From: a virus
Strand: one strand, 5' to 3'
Virus record (IMG/VR): IMGVR_UViG_3300025073_000048
Coordinates: 1-64,000 of that record
DNA length: 64,000 bases
The position numbers were made by a program, and so were the translations under genes. Below, in pieces: positions 1 through 9,694 of this stretch; position 1 is the stretch's first letter; each line of letters opens with the position of its first letter. The notes beneath the pieces were generated by a model. That model was not told the DNA's origin. It worked only from the letters and a program-made list of their open reading frames with translations, and searched no databases.

Positions 1-1453
1 CATTGAGGGCCGGGTTGCGCATCGCCATCGCCTGCATTGGATTCATCGGCAAGGAGGCCGCTTTCCGCGCCTCAATGCGAGCAGTGCGGTTCGCTGCCTG
101 TTCCATGCCACGTGCTGCGACACGGTCCTTGCGCTCCTGCAACACAGCCTGCCGCTCCGCTCGCCCACGACCGGCGTACTCACCCTGCGAGTTCAGGTAG
201 CGTTCACGCTTGGCCTTGGCTGCCTCCATGCGGATCACGTCATCAGCGAATCCGGGGCGGCTGAAGTTCCTTGCATCCGGCCCTGCTTGAGGACCCATCA
301 CGCGATCCATCAACCCACCCAGCATTCCTGGGCGGGGGCCACCGAATCCACCGGCCTGCTCGATCTCGGCCCGCTGCTGGGCGCGCATGTCGGACTTGTA
401 GCGGGCGGCATCGAGCAATTCACTGTCTCGCGCACGCTCTTGTTCCGTGCGCGGGATCATCTGCCCTGTGGATGGCGCGGCACCCCAGCCACCGACCGGC
501 TCAACCATGCGGCTTCCATCAGGCCGATACACCGGAGATCCATCCGCACCAACGGAACCCTGGACGGTGTTGGGAAGCGGGGCACCGGAGCCATTGCGGA
601 TCGGCATGCCATTCTCGCCCATCGCACGTGTTCCATTGCCGCTCAGCATGTCCTGCACGCTGACCGCGCGCCGTTGTCCAGCGATTTCCTGTTGCCGGGC
701 TCCCCATGCCTCCTGCCCCTGAGGAGACAGATTGGAAGGCATGACGGGATTATCCAACGACTGTCGGTAACGCTCGCCCTCCGCAGAGAGCTGATCAGAG
801 GTAGCTTGAGTCTGCGGAAGCTGTGATCCAGGAGGGGCGATACCGTTACGAATCCGGTCTGCCGTATCCTTGAGGGCATTTATGCGCTGCAGTGCTTCCT
901 CCGGTGTCTTTGGATCATCGGGAGCAGGGCGTGGGATACCAGCGATCGGCCCTTGGCCTCGTGGAGCCGTGGCGTTGAGTAGGCTAATGCCTCCAGGCAC
1001 AACATTGCCTTGCTGATCAACTTGGCGACCCTGACTGTCTTTTCTCAACAGTCCGTCCGTCATCACGGGGCCACTCGGAACATCAGTGCTTCGCCACACC
1101 GCGTCACGAAAGTTGAGTGCACTGGCCGGTGGTTTCCTCGACAGGCTCGTCGTTCCGTTCGCGTCGAGCGTGTCCTGCAACCACTGCTTGCCTTCGGGAG
1201 TCGACAACGCGGCACTCCTGGGCATAGTGGCTCGCATCGGAGGAATCATTTCCACGTCGATGCTCGAGCGCGGCACACCCTGACCCACTATGCCGACTTC
1301 GGCGCCAGGCATCCTAGACGGCGACGGAAGCCCTACGGCTCCAGCAAGACTCGGGACAGGCTTCTTCTTCGGAGGAAATACTCCCGGCTGCACAGGGGGC
1401 GACAGGGACGGCTTGGCGGGCATATTGTGCTGGGCGATCGAAAGACGCGACAT
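1..1453 (-). CDS. Hypothetical virion-associated protein, 3' end outside window
   Basis: An uninterrupted reading frame starts at ATG 1453-1451, with an AAAGGAG ribosome binding site just upstream, and stays open for 484 codons to base 1, so the C-terminus lies beyond the window. The product starts MSRLSIAQHNMPAK and is rich in Pro, Gly, Gln, Ala and Arg, with an Arg/Glu/Ala-rich, probably helical segment near residues 370-470. No catalytic motif is recognised. It is the last visible gene of the co-directional tail and fibre cluster, so an internal virion or tail-associated role is likely from position only. Confidence 0.8.
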   Translation of the reverse strand, partial: MSRLSIAQHNMPAKPSLSPPVQPGVFPPKKKPVPSLAGAVGLPSPSRMPGAEVGIVGQGVPRSSIDVEMIPPMRATMPRSAALSTPEGKQWLQDTLDANGTTSLSRKPPASALNFRDAVWRSTDVPSGPVMTDGLLRKDSQGRQVDQQGNVVPGGISLLNATAPRGQGPIAGIPRPAPDDPKTPEEALQRINALKDTADRIRNGIAPPGSQLPQTQATSDQLSAEGERYRQSLDNPVMPSNLSPQGQEAWGARQQEIAGQRRAVSVQDMLSGNGTRAMGENGMPIRNGSGAPLPNTVQGSVGADGSPVYRPDGSRMVEPVGGWGAAPSTGQMIPRTEQERARDSELLDAARYKSDMRAQQRAEIEQAGGFGGPRPGMLGGLMDRVMGPQAGPDARNFSRPGFADDVIRMEAAKAKRERYLNSQGEYAGRGRAERQAVLQERKDRVAARGMEQAANRTARIEARKAASLPMNPMQAMAMRNPALN

Positions 1454-1482
1454 GGGATTCTCCTTTGGGTGCATTATACGTG

Positions 1483-2619
1483 TCAGGCAGACGGCGATCG
1501 GCCACGCGCCTGCGAGGCCGCGATTGCGGCGCCACCGGCAACCGGGATCGCTGGCAAGACTCTGAGCAGGTGATTGACGAGTTTTGGTCCATACACACTG
1601 AGCAACAGATCGGCGTCCTGACGTGCCTCACGCGGCAGATCTGTCAGCTCACTGGCGCTCAGCGGAAACGATCTCTTGGAAAGTTGCTTACCCGACCCGT
1701 CCACCATCTTCTGACGCCGATAGTAGGTCCCCGGTGTGAAGGACTTCAACCCAGCCTCTTCCATCCCTTGACGTGTGACGGCCGTTCTGGCAAGAACCTC
1801 ATCCGGGTCCATGATGTAGTCCAGGAACGATCTGCCCTGCACGTCGGGACGCTTCCGCATGTGGAAGGGACCGTCATATCCACGCTTCGCCCACATGCGT
1901 TTGGCAGCATCATTCACACGTGAAATGTGCAACTTCAGAATCTCGTGAAGATTGCGATCGTTCAGGTAGTGCTGTCCCTCGTGAACGCCGAGCTGCTTCA
2001 GAGTGGAGTAATCGGCCGTGGAGGCAGGGTTGTATTCGATGGCTCGCTTTCCTGGAACGTATTGCGCAGCGTACTCGATATTGGGGTTTGCTGCCACTTC
2101 CATCGAGTTGCGTCGAATGCTCGCAAGGTCAGCGCTGCCTTTCCCTCCATCGTCCCACAGTGGCAAGCCAGATCGCTCATTGATCACATTCGTCTTGCCA
2201 GTGGCTTTTCGCGTCTTTTCCAGCTTGTCGCCATAGTGCTTGGCAAGCCACTCGGTCCCCTCGCGCACCTCCGCAACTCGTGGATCGACAGCAGCGACCA
2301 GGGGCTTGGCAGTCGCCGCCATCTTCTCGGCCGACTTTGCGGCTGTCGCGGTTGTCGCCACGGCTACACGTGCCTTGCGCGCCTTACTCAGGTACTTGGC
2401 ACCTTTCAGCACACCGGCACCACCGAGAAGGTTCACGGGGTCCAGAAGCATCTCAGCCAGAAAACCGGGAATGTCACCGGAGTCGAATCCAGGCTTGTTT
2501 GCGCCGAGGTGCAGGGCTTCACGCCCCGTCGCGCGATGTCCAGGCTTTCCGGCAAGCACGCCTCTCAGGAGGGCACCGGGCGTGTCCGCGACGTACGACA
2601 GGGTATCAAGCAGCGACAT
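1483..2619 (-). CDS. Putative zinc-metallopeptidase-like virion protein (HEGQH)
   Basis: About 378 residues. ATG at 2619 is preferred to the upstream TTG because AGGAAC lies at good distance from it. The N-terminal third is Ala/Lys rich. Near the middle is VHEGQHYLNDRNLHE, a match to the HExxH zinc-binding motif, followed some 50 residues later by MDPDEVLAR, which could supply a further Glu ligand. This pattern is seen in small metallopeptidase-like domains of large phage proteins, but the family is not identified. The start overlaps the end of the preceding gene, so translation is probably coupled. A virion-carried peptidase acting during entry is an inference. Confidence 0.6.
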   Translation of the reverse strand: MSLLDTLSYVADTPGALLRGVLAGKPGHRATGREALHLGANKPGFDSGDIPGFLAEMLLDPVNLLGGAGVLKGAKYLSKARKARVAVATTATAAKSAEKMAATAKPLVAAVDPRVAEVREGTEWLAKHYGDKLEKTRKATGKTNVINERSGLPLWDDGGKGSADLASIRRNSMEVAANPNIEYAAQYVPGKRAIEYNPASTADYSTLKQLGVHEGQHYLNDRNLHEILKLHISRVNDAAKRMWAKRGYDGPFHMRKRPDVQGRSFLDYIMDPDEVLARTAVTRQGMEEAGLKSFTPGTYYRRQKMVDGSGKQLSKRSFPLSASELTDLPREARQDADLLLSVYGPKLVNHLLRVLPAIPVAGGAAIAASQARGRSPSA

Positions 2620-3043
2620 GCGCAAGTTCCTTTCGTGCTCTCCAGACCGCGATCTTCACCATCGCCCGCGCGGCCCGCTGGATGAACGGGAGGCCCCGCT
2701 CCTTCGCCTCATTCTCCATCCACTCCACGATCTCATCCATGCGGTCAAGGCATTCGGCAGGACCCCAGTTGTCCATCAGTACGGCGTGTTCCTTGCAGTT
2801 GCATCCGGCCCGATCGCGAATCCAGAACTTCGCCAGCAAACGCGACAGGTGGCAGCCGGGGCCGCACGCCTTGAGCGATGTCTTCGACTTCCGGTTAAGT
2901 GGATCGCCTTGCCCAGGTCCAGTCCCGCGCTCCCACGCATCAAAGTACGCCTGATTCGTTTTGCACAGCTCGTGCCATCGCGCGTGCTTCTGACACTGAT
3001 GCCGTTCGCACCATCCAGGTTCATTGCATTGACAATCTGTCAT
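2606..3043 (-). CDS. Small Cys-rich protein (CxCxxPGWCxRHxxxK)
   Basis: 145 residues. The N-terminus reads MTDCQCNEPGWCERHQCQK and is followed by an LC...Y...WE.G.GPGQ stretch. This Cys/His signature (CxC, PGWCxRH) is one I associate with small planctomycete proteins; its function is unknown to me, but metal binding is plausible. Further Cys/His pairs follow (CGPGCHLSR, CNCKEH). Its ATG overlaps the TGA of the upstream gene (ATGA), and its stop overlaps the start of the next gene, so it is part of a tightly coupled operon. Confidence 0.7.
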   Translation of the reverse strand: MTDCQCNEPGWCERHQCQKHARWHELCKTNQAYFDAWERGTGPGQGDPLNRKSKTSLKACGPGCHLSRLLAKFWIRDRAGCNCKEHAVLMDNWGPAECLDRMDEIVEWMENEAKERGLPFIQRAARAMVKIAVWRARKELAHVAA

Positions 3044-4197
3044 AGCGTCACCTCGATGTAAAACTCGCCGGTTGCATCACCTGACCCTGGTGGATAGCAC
3101 ATCGAGCAGGTTAGGTCCGTAATGCTCATCGGCATGGGTCCGAATCGCAGAAGAAGTGGGTTACACGTTGACGCGGATGTTGGCTCCCAAACAGTAAGGT
3201 ATCCGTCAGGCCACACGGATGCGCACCCAGTCGATGAGCACAGCGACAGGCTGAAGTTCTGACCTGGATTGGATGGGTCGTTATCTCCTGCGCTTTCGCA
3301 CGTTAGGCACCACTCAAAGAACTGGGAATAAGCGCCGTTGACGACGGTGTAATTTCCCTTCCACCGTGAAGTACCCGCGTTCCATTCCCACGTCAGCGTG
3401 CATGTGTATCCGCCTGCGCAACTTGCCCGACCAGTCGCATCCACAACAGTGAGCGTAAGTTCCTTAGGCATAGCGATGCCGAGACACCGGCAAAAGCAGT
3501 CATCGCACGTGTTCCCTGCCGTGTCTCGCAACTCCGCAACTCGGTAGTTGTCAAAGACATTCAGGTGGGACACGTTGTTGTGACCGATTGCTGAGAACCG
3601 ACCTGATCCGACCGTGACTCCCTCGGACCACAAGCCCTCCTCGGCACTCTGAATGATCCACGCCTTAGCCATATCCGAGTCTGCATCAACGCACGCGCCA
3701 AGGCCAACAAATCCCAGCCCATTGGCCGTTACTCCGGTGTAGTTGACGGAGTCACCACCAATTGTGACAGTCCACTGAGACGGTGCGGTTGTGCATTCAA
3801 AGATGACTTCCACTCCACCCGTCACTGATGTTGAACTGGTGTTGCAGAGCCACAGATAGTAAATGTCGCCATCTTCTGGGATGACCTCGACATACAACTG
3901 TTGCTCTCCAGCGTGGTCCGATGGCTGCTCCTGAGTGCAGATGATTTGTGCGTTCGCTGTTCCGTCCGTTCCAGTTGAGTAATCTTCGACGAGGTTAAAA
4001 CCTGAAATACCCCAGTCAGACGGAGAAACCTCGTAAAAGTTCGGCGGTGTGGTTGTATCTGCAATATTGAATGTGTCGTAGTAAAACCAGCAACCGCACG
4101 GGCAGCAGTCAACACTGAACGCGATACCAACAGGCGTGGGGTTCGTTGGCGAACCCCAGAACTGTATCTCTCCAGATTTGACGTAGATGCTACCCAT
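3040..4197 (-). CDS. Cys-rich beta-structured tail/fibre protein
   Basis: About 385 residues starting MGSIYVKSGEIQFWG. The composition is typical of a secreted or virion-surface beta protein: much Thr, Ser, Gly, Asn and Trp, few charges, and an unusual number of Cys (CCPCGCW, CDDCFCRC), suggesting disulphides or metal clusters. The ATG shares one base with the upstream stop (TAATG). No enzymatic motif is visible. Its place among the fibre genes suggests a tail appendage. Confidence 0.65.
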   Translation of the reverse strand: MGSIYVKSGEIQFWGSPTNPTPVGIAFSVDCCPCGCWFYYDTFNIADTTTPPNFYEVSPSDWGISGFNLVEDYSTGTDGTANAQIICTQEQPSDHAGEQQLYVEVIPEDGDIYYLWLCNTSSTSVTGGVEVIFECTTAPSQWTVTIGGDSVNYTGVTANGLGFVGLGACVDADSDMAKAWIIQSAEEGLWSEGVTVGSGRFSAIGHNNVSHLNVFDNYRVAELRDTAGNTCDDCFCRCLGIAMPKELTLTVVDATGRASCAGGYTCTLTWEWNAGTSRWKGNYTVVNGAYSQFFEWCLTCESAGDNDPSNPGQNFSLSLCSSTGCASVWPDGYLTVWEPTSASTCNPLLLRFGPMPMSITDLTCSMCYPPGSGDATGEFYIEVTL

Positions 4198-4799
4198 TAA
4201 GCACACTCGGTATAGTCGAACGGTTCTGCCACCAAGTCAGTCCAGCCAGGGTAGTACGTCCAACGCACACGCAATCCAGACGGGAAAGCCACTTCATGCG
4301 GATTCAGTACCGTGAAGTGATTTCCCGTGGCGGACCATAGCTGATCGTGCTGCTCAACATCGCCCGTGTCTTCCGCAGCGATCGCCTCAGTGGTCTTTCC
4401 GATCCACCATAGCGAACCAGCCGACGCATCATTGACACACACGATGCCGCGTTCAGTGTCGATGCCACCGAGGATGATGAGACCAAGATGTCCTTTCTTG
4501 ATCTCGAATGATCCAGCCTGCGGGCCCCATAGCTCTCCCGTCCCCGGCGTGGAGGCGTTGTCATAGAGGCAGAACACCGGCCCTGTCAACGAGACGAGCC
4601 CATATCCACCACTCGGAATCGGCTTGTGCGAGTTGATCGCGAATGGCGAGACACTGTCTTCGTTAGGCTGCGACACGAGTAACACCGTGCGATTCGGTTC
4701 CTCGTGCACGGCGCCGGTAATCTCCACACACCCGAACGCCGGAATGTCTTCCGACGCCAGCGCTTCAATCCAGTGCGTGTTGTGCCACTGACCTCTCAT
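4197..4799 (-). CDS. Hypothetical tail-region protein
   Basis: 200 residues, start MRGQWHNTHWIEALAS. It is rich in Gly, Trp, Pro and beta-branched residues, with no signal peptide or membrane segment. The start overlaps the preceding stop as ATGA and the stop overlaps the next ATG by one base, so it is embedded in the structural operon. It probably forms part of the tail tip or a fibre; the family is not recognised. Confidence 0.6.
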   Translation of the reverse strand: MRGQWHNTHWIEALASEDIPAFGCVEITGAVHEEPNRTVLLVSQPNEDSVSPFAINSHKPIPSGGYGLVSLTGPVFCLYDNASTPGTGELWGPQAGSFEIKKGHLGLIILGGIDTERGIVCVNDASAGSLWWIGKTTEAIAAEDTGDVEQHDQLWSATGNHFTVLNPHEVAFPSGLRVRWTYYPGWTDLVAEPFDYTECA

Positions 4800-6367
4800 A
4801 GGTGCAACGCCCTCGCCGACTCATAACGCAGTCGCTTCTCGGAACGGGACATGGTCTGGTAGTGATACTCCAGGTTCTTGCCTCCCCACGTCGTGGCCGC
4901 TTTGCCACCGACAAGCCACCGCAGCATGTGCACATTCCCGTCTAGGTCAATCGGGTACAGGCCATTCCACTGCATCGACATGGTGGGGAGCGCCGTGTAG
5001 ATCTTGGCGTTCGACTCGGCCAGCATGCGCGCCTGATCATTCACGTCATTGCGGTTGTCTGACAGCGTCGTCTTAGAGAGATCGCTGTAGTGCTGGATCA
5101 GGCAGCGGAACATGTCGAACTGTTCGACCTGCGCGTCACCGTACCCGATTGACGACTGCTTGTTGATCTCGTGGGAATACTCGTGCAACCACCGGGCATA
5201 CGTCTGGTCCTTGCGAGCGTAGAACGCCGCCGTGAGATACAGTTCTGCCGGGTCCTGGTGCCCGGTGTCCAGCACCTTGAACACGGCGTAAGGCAGCTTC
5301 ACAATGCCGCGCTCGGTATCCAGCTCGAACTCATCGTCAAAGCGGGCGAAGTCGCCTTCTTCCTCGTTGATCCCCTTCAGGTCCGAGTTGAACAAGTATC
5401 CTTCGACAAACGGGGTCTCAGCCGTATCGTCTGACACGTCAGCAAGTTGCGGCAACAGGGGCAGGATATCCTCGATATCGGAGATGGTGTACTCGGGCAC
5501 CGGGAGATCGAGCGTGCCGTCCGAAAACTGCTTGATCCGATACCAGCGATATACCGTGTCTCGCGCGAGTTGGCGCTCTTCTCCATCAGGGACGTTCGAG
5601 AACACACCGGGGATCTCGTACTGCCATCCGGCAGTTGGTTTGTACGTCAGTTCGTCGATGGGCCGAATTGATCCGTCGTAGTCAACGCCGACCGCTTCCA
5701 GCTTGATCTTCATCTGGAACTTGGTTGGACCCAGTGTCGCGACCACGTTCTTTGGTAACGCGGATGGGTTGGTGTCGATGACGGGATTCAGTTCCATGCC
5801 AGTGGTTGGATAGGTCGGCCCCTCTCCATACGGAACGATCTTGATCGTGTTGTCAAGTCGCAGAACGATCAGGCAGCCGATACGGTCGCACAGGTACGCA
5901 AGCTGCAGATCTGCGCGCTGCCGACTCCAGTTCACCTCAGGAGGCTCCAGCCCGTCCGCAGTGAGGCGAATGTCGTAGCTCGTCTCACCCAACGCTTTCA
6001 GGAGGATCTCCAACACCTCCTTGTAGGTCTTCTTGGTATCCGCCTTGATCGTTCCATCCGCGAGACGCACGTTGTATCGGCCCGAGATCAGACAGTGCTT
6101 CCACTTCCAGCGACGGTCGAGAATCAGCACCCTGTAACGGAATCCCCTACGCACTGCCGGGGGAGTCATGGTGTACTGATCGATAGCGCAATCCTTGAAG
6201 CTCAGGATCGGCGTGGCCCCATCCGTGAATGCAAGATCGCCATAGGCCGCGACGGTCGGCTCAGCAACCGCGTAGGCGACACACACGGATGGAGCGATTC
6301 CGTGTGTCAGCAGCATGTCGCCACGCGTGAGCTTAAGTTCAGGGAATGTGACACCGAAGTTCGGCAT
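4796..6367 (-). CDS. Putative tail protein, 523 aa
   Basis: 523 residues starting MPNFGVTFPELKLTRGD. The first part looks like a structured baseplate or tail protein: FRYRVLILDRRWKWKHCLISGRY-type beta strands and KKTYKEVLEILLKALGET, which recalls tail proteins that pair beta domains with a short helical module. The C-terminal third is more helical and ends RSEKRLRYESARALHL. No enzymatic motif was found. The stop overlaps the next gene's ATG by four bases. The assignment rests on position and composition. Confidence 0.55.
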   Translation of the reverse strand: MPNFGVTFPELKLTRGDMLLTHGIAPSVCVAYAVAEPTVAAYGDLAFTDGATPILSFKDCAIDQYTMTPPAVRRGFRYRVLILDRRWKWKHCLISGRYNVRLADGTIKADTKKTYKEVLEILLKALGETSYDIRLTADGLEPPEVNWSRQRADLQLAYLCDRIGCLIVLRLDNTIKIVPYGEGPTYPTTGMELNPVIDTNPSALPKNVVATLGPTKFQMKIKLEAVGVDYDGSIRPIDELTYKPTAGWQYEIPGVFSNVPDGEERQLARDTVYRWYRIKQFSDGTLDLPVPEYTISDIEDILPLLPQLADVSDDTAETPFVEGYLFNSDLKGINEEEGDFARFDDEFELDTERGIVKLPYAVFKVLDTGHQDPAELYLTAAFYARKDQTYARWLHEYSHEINKQSSIGYGDAQVEQFDMFRCLIQHYSDLSKTTLSDNRNDVNDQARMLAESNAKIYTALPTMSMQWNGLYPIDLDGNVHMLRWLVGGKAATTWGGKNLEYHYQTMSRSEKRLRYESARALHL

Positions 6368-6369
6368 AC

Positions 6370-7656
6370 TTACACCGCGCCGATCGTGTACTTCTTAATG
6401 GCAGGGAGATCGAGAATCACGTCGGACAGCTTCGCGTAGAGGCGGAATCCGTTCGTCAGCGTGATCGTCCCTGAGGGGTCCTTCAAGCCGCCCCCGTACA
6501 TGTAAAAATTGGTAAACGTCTTGCTCGCACGTGCGTCACGTGTGCAGTCGATCGTACCTTTGCTCTGGTTGACGGTGGCATACGTCCCGACTGTCTTGGG
6601 AAAGAACGTGCCGCCGTTGACATTGAGCGTCGTGCCGCCGATGTTTCCACCGACTTGTTCCACGGTGCCTCCGTTTTGCGTCAGCGTCGTGAACGCTGTG
6701 CGGAGCTTCGCCGAACCGCTATCGACGGTTACGGTACCCAAAGTCACCGTGTCGCCTGTTTCGACGACAGGACTCCCCTGACCGCCGATCACGAGCGTTC
6801 CCAGGTTGCCTGCGGTCTTCGGCTCGACACACACGCCGACCCGCCCGTCATTCACGGTCAGGCTGTTGGATGCGTGATTGCCTTTGATCAGCAGCGGCGC
6901 GACGTTCGTTTCGTAGCTCTGCCCAGTGGCATCGACCACGATGGTGGAAGCCGCCGACCCGAAGTCGAGCTTGATATTTTTCGCTGACGGAGAGTCCACA
7001 CGCACGTCAGCACACGACGTGAACGCGAGGTACTGTCCGTTCGGTTCGTCGAAGGGAGTCGAGGCGTTCAATGTGTTGACTGCCGGAAGGCCGATCTCGT
7101 GCTTGTACCCTGGCGCCACCGTGATGCTCGCAGGAGCGTACGCGAGGCTGATACTGAACTGGGGACCCGCCGACGCCCGGTGATCGAACACGATGTCATC
7201 GGCAGCCACGGGCACGGTATCCGCGTCCCAGTTGTCCACGTTGTCCCAGTGGTTCGGCCCGGTTCCGGTACGATCCGTTCCACCGCCCGACACGAACGTC
7301 CCAGAGGCAGCCGTCTCGCCGACCGTCACTGTTCCGATCGGGCGACCGTTCGCCTTCCCTTCCAGGCGTATCCAGTATGCCGAGGCGCTGTAGGACACGG
7401 ACAGGATGGCAAACTCACCCACGCTCGTTCCCAGGCAGTTGCGGACTTCACCGTTTACCGCCGCTCCACCAGTCAGCATGGCATACATCGCCTGCGCCAT
7501 CTGCGCCAGAGTCATCGTGGCAGTCAGCGTCATCGTCAGACGCTTGCCGTTGATCTCGATGTATGCCGTCTCGGTGTCGGCCCACGTGCCCGCGAACACG
7601 AAGTATTGAACATCCGTCACAGGCGCCGCTGCGCCGAGCCAGTAGCGAGTAGTCAT
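6370..7656 (-). CDS. Beta-helix tail fibre/adhesin-like protein
   Basis: 428 residues. Near residue 135 is NHWDNVDNWDADTVPVAADD, resembling the NW..G..P..GDD motif at the start of beta-helical adhesin-like proteins. The remainder is a run of Thr/Val/Gly strands (GTTLNVNGGTFFPK, NSLTVNDGRVGV) typical of parallel beta-helices. It sits two bases upstream of the next structural gene. A host-binding fibre is the likely role; the receptor is unknown. Confidence 0.65.
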   Translation of the reverse strand: MTTRYWLGAAAPVTDVQYFVFAGTWADTETAYIEINGKRLTMTLTATMTLAQMAQAMYAMLTGGAAVNGEVRNCLGTSVGEFAILSVSYSASAYWIRLEGKANGRPIGTVTVGETAASGTFVSGGGTDRTGTGPNHWDNVDNWDADTVPVAADDIVFDHRASAGPQFSISLAYAPASITVAPGYKHEIGLPAVNTLNASTPFDEPNGQYLAFTSCADVRVDSPSAKNIKLDFGSAASTIVVDATGQSYETNVAPLLIKGNHASNSLTVNDGRVGVCVEPKTAGNLGTLVIGGQGSPVVETGDTVTLGTVTVDSGSAKLRTAFTTLTQNGGTVEQVGGNIGGTTLNVNGGTFFPKTVGTYATVNQSKGTIDCTRDARASKTFTNFYMYGGGLKDPSGTITLTNGFRLYAKLSDVILDLPAIKKYTIGAV

Positions 7657-7668
7657 CGCATCACCTTC

Positions 7669-8394
7669 TTAGGTATTGGGAGGGGCAATCCCCTCGTTCG
7701 AGATCGAGTACGGGAGCGAGAACCGATACGCCCACTGCGTCGGCCAGAGAAGGCTCTGTAATCGCCCCTTCTTCTGACACGTGCCGCGCACAATGGATCG
7801 CCGGTTGCTGTGTTCGAACTGCGGCCAGTAGGGTGCTGGAGGCTGGATGTACCCGGTGATCCCGACAGACTCTCCAGACTGAATGATGAGCTGTGGAGTC
7901 TGCAGGCAATTCACCTGCAACAGCGGCGGTCCATTGAACTGCGGAATGTACTCCCAGTCGGGCCCACCCGTACCGATGACCTGGATGGTTTCCTCCCAGG
8001 AGAACATCTCCATCTCACTGGAGAGGTAATCCGCCTGAAACACGGCGCGATAGCTGCGTCCTGTTGCGTACTCGCCACCATCCTCCTTGGGATAATCCAG
8101 CGTCAGCAACCGAATGCCGTTGAGGGAGGAATTGAAATCCAACACGTGCGCCGAGGGCGTTCCATCGTCGTGATACAGACCTACGGTATGCCACTCGTAT
8201 CGGTAAGCGTCCTCAAGCTCGTCGATCGCAGCCTTGATGTCCGCTTGCCCGGTTACGCAGAGGTGGCCCTGGACCGTGAGCGTCTTGCGCGTGAACACGT
8301 ACCGATTGCGCGGTGAGAACATGCGCTGCTGCTGGATGTAGGTCACATCCACTTCGCCCGCATCGTGCTGGTAGCTGTCCCACTTGAAATACAC
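7669..8394 (-). CDS. Hypothetical tail structural protein
   Basis: 241 residues. The start is probably GTG at 8394, after GGGGTGA. The protein is beta-rich and aromatic (FKWDSY, YRYEWHTVGLYHDDG), without enzymatic motifs or membrane segments, and continues the structural operon between a short helical gene and a fibre gene. Family not recognised. Confidence 0.55.
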   Translation of the reverse strand: MYFKWDSYQHDAGEVDVTYIQQQRMFSPRNRYVFTRKTLTVQGHLCVTGQADIKAAIDELEDAYRYEWHTVGLYHDDGTPSAHVLDFNSSLNGIRLLTLDYPKEDGGEYATGRSYRAVFQADYLSSEMEMFSWEETIQVIGTGGPDWEYIPQFNGPPLLQVNCLQTPQLIIQSGESVGITGYIQPPAPYWPQFEHSNRRSIVRGTCQKKGRLQSLLWPTQWAYRFSLPYSISNEGIAPPNT

Positions 8395-8409
8395 GTGTCA
8401 CCCCGCTGG

Positions 8410-8763
8410 CTACCTCAGCCTGTCCAGGTAATTTTCGAGCGCTTCGAGACGGTTGGTGGTTTCCATGAGAATCTTCTGGATGGTCGTCAGAAACCGAACG
8501 AGCTGATCCTGATACGTCGCCATCGCACCAGATACGTCATCACCGGCACGGATCGCGTCGAACCCAGGGGACCGCTCACCGACCTCCGTTCCGAACGGCA
8601 TTCGCGGACCTTCAGGTGACTCCTGACCGAACGACCCTTTCTCGTTCTGAAACGCGCGCGTGTCGACTTCCTTGGTAACGCCTCCCTGCTTGGCTGGACT
8701 TTCAAATGGGTCCGCCTGAGGCAAAAGGTTGTCGATCGCGCTGCGAACTTTGTCATCTGTCAT
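8410..8763 (-). CDS. Hypothetical small helical protein
   Basis: About 117 residues from ATG 8763 (MTDDKVRSAIDNLL), two bases after the stop of the putative tail tube gene. The C-terminal 40 residues look like an amphipathic helix or coiled coil (LVRFLTTIQKILMETTNRLE). Its position immediately downstream of the tail tube gene is where tail-assembly chaperones often sit, but no homology or frameshift signal was identified, so function is left open. Confidence 0.55.
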   Translation of the reverse strand: MTDDKVRSAIDNLLPQADPFESPAKQGGVTKEVDTRAFQNEKGSFGQESPEGPRMPFGTEVGERSPGFDAIRAGDDVSGAMATYQDQLVRFLTTIQKILMETTNRLEALENYLDRLR

Positions 8764-8765
8764 GG

Positions 8766-9686
8766 TTATGCCGTTGAATCGTTCGTCCAAGTCAGTTCCG
8801 GTGTCGTACCCTTTTTCCGCACGGAGAACTCCAGGGCCAGTGGGATTTCTGTCTTGCCCTTCACAAACGGCGTCTGATCGGCCCACTGCAGTCCGGGCAT
8901 CGTGATTGTGGCGGACATGTTCCCGTTCGTGAACTTCAACTCACCGGACATCCCTGCGATCGCATTCGCATTGGCGTAGAGGGCCGCGAACTCAGTGGAT
9001 GTGAACGGGTTGTCCGTGATGAGCGTGACCTTGCGACCACGTGGGCAGATCTGCGTTGGAGTCACGCTGTTCACCCACCGTGGCTGGAGCATGTTGTCGA
9101 TCACCAAGGCAAACTGCTTGATCTCGTACGACACGGAGTCGACCTTGAATGTTCCCTCGTAGAACGTGTAGGGGGCCCGATTCGTCGCGGTGCTCAGCGC
9201 AGGAATCGTCCCGGCCCACGACGCGCCACCTGTCTCCGTCTGGCCCATCACCTCCAAGATCAGGTCAACCAGTTCCTGATCCTCATCGCCAGTGCCAGCA
9301 GTTCCACGCAAAATCGCCCGGTTGGTCTTGCATCCGTCGAATCGAAAGATGCTACCTACCTTGTCGATCAGGATACTGTAGGACGGCAGTGCCTCGGCCA
9401 GACTGAACACGTCCGCCACCTCGGCGGCACCCAAGATGCGTGGCAAGAGATGGTCATAGTCAACGCCTCCCGGCTGGAGTCCAATGCGGCCGGATATCAG
9501 ATAGCACCCATTACGGGCTCGCTCAACGCTCTCTGATCGCGTGCCCATCATTCCGTTCCCGCCCACCACGCGCTGCTGTTTTCCGACCGTTTCATAAATG
9601 AAATCGATCGGATTGGACGACGCATCAAACGTGGAGTCCGCGTCGAACGCGAGTCGTGACAACGCTCCCTGCGAGCAGCCTCCCAT
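8766..9686 (-). CDS. Putative phage tail tube protein
   Basis: 306 residues starting MGGCSQGALSRLAFDADSTF; a GAGGTGAG ribosome binding site precedes ATG 9686. The DSTFDASSNPIDFIYET start, the mid-protein IDKVGSIFRFDGCKTN and the late ISG-like beta strands (GELKFTNGNMSATITM) resemble siphovirus/myovirus major tail tube proteins. The gene follows a small connector-like gene, as expected. The assignment is by resemblance only. Confidence 0.55.
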   Translation of the reverse strand: MGGCSQGALSRLAFDADSTFDASSNPIDFIYETVGKQQRVVGGNGMMGTRSESVERARNGCYLISGRIGLQPGGVDYDHLLPRILGAAEVADVFSLAEALPSYSILIDKVGSIFRFDGCKTNRAILRGTAGTGDEDQELVDLILEVMGQTETGGASWAGTIPALSTATNRAPYTFYEGTFKVDSVSYEIKQFALVIDNMLQPRWVNSVTPTQICPRGRKVTLITDNPFTSTEFAALYANANAIAGMSGELKFTNGNMSATITMPGLQWADQTPFVKGKTEIPLALEFSVRKKGTTPELTWTNDSTA

Positions 9687-9694
9687 GTCTCACC

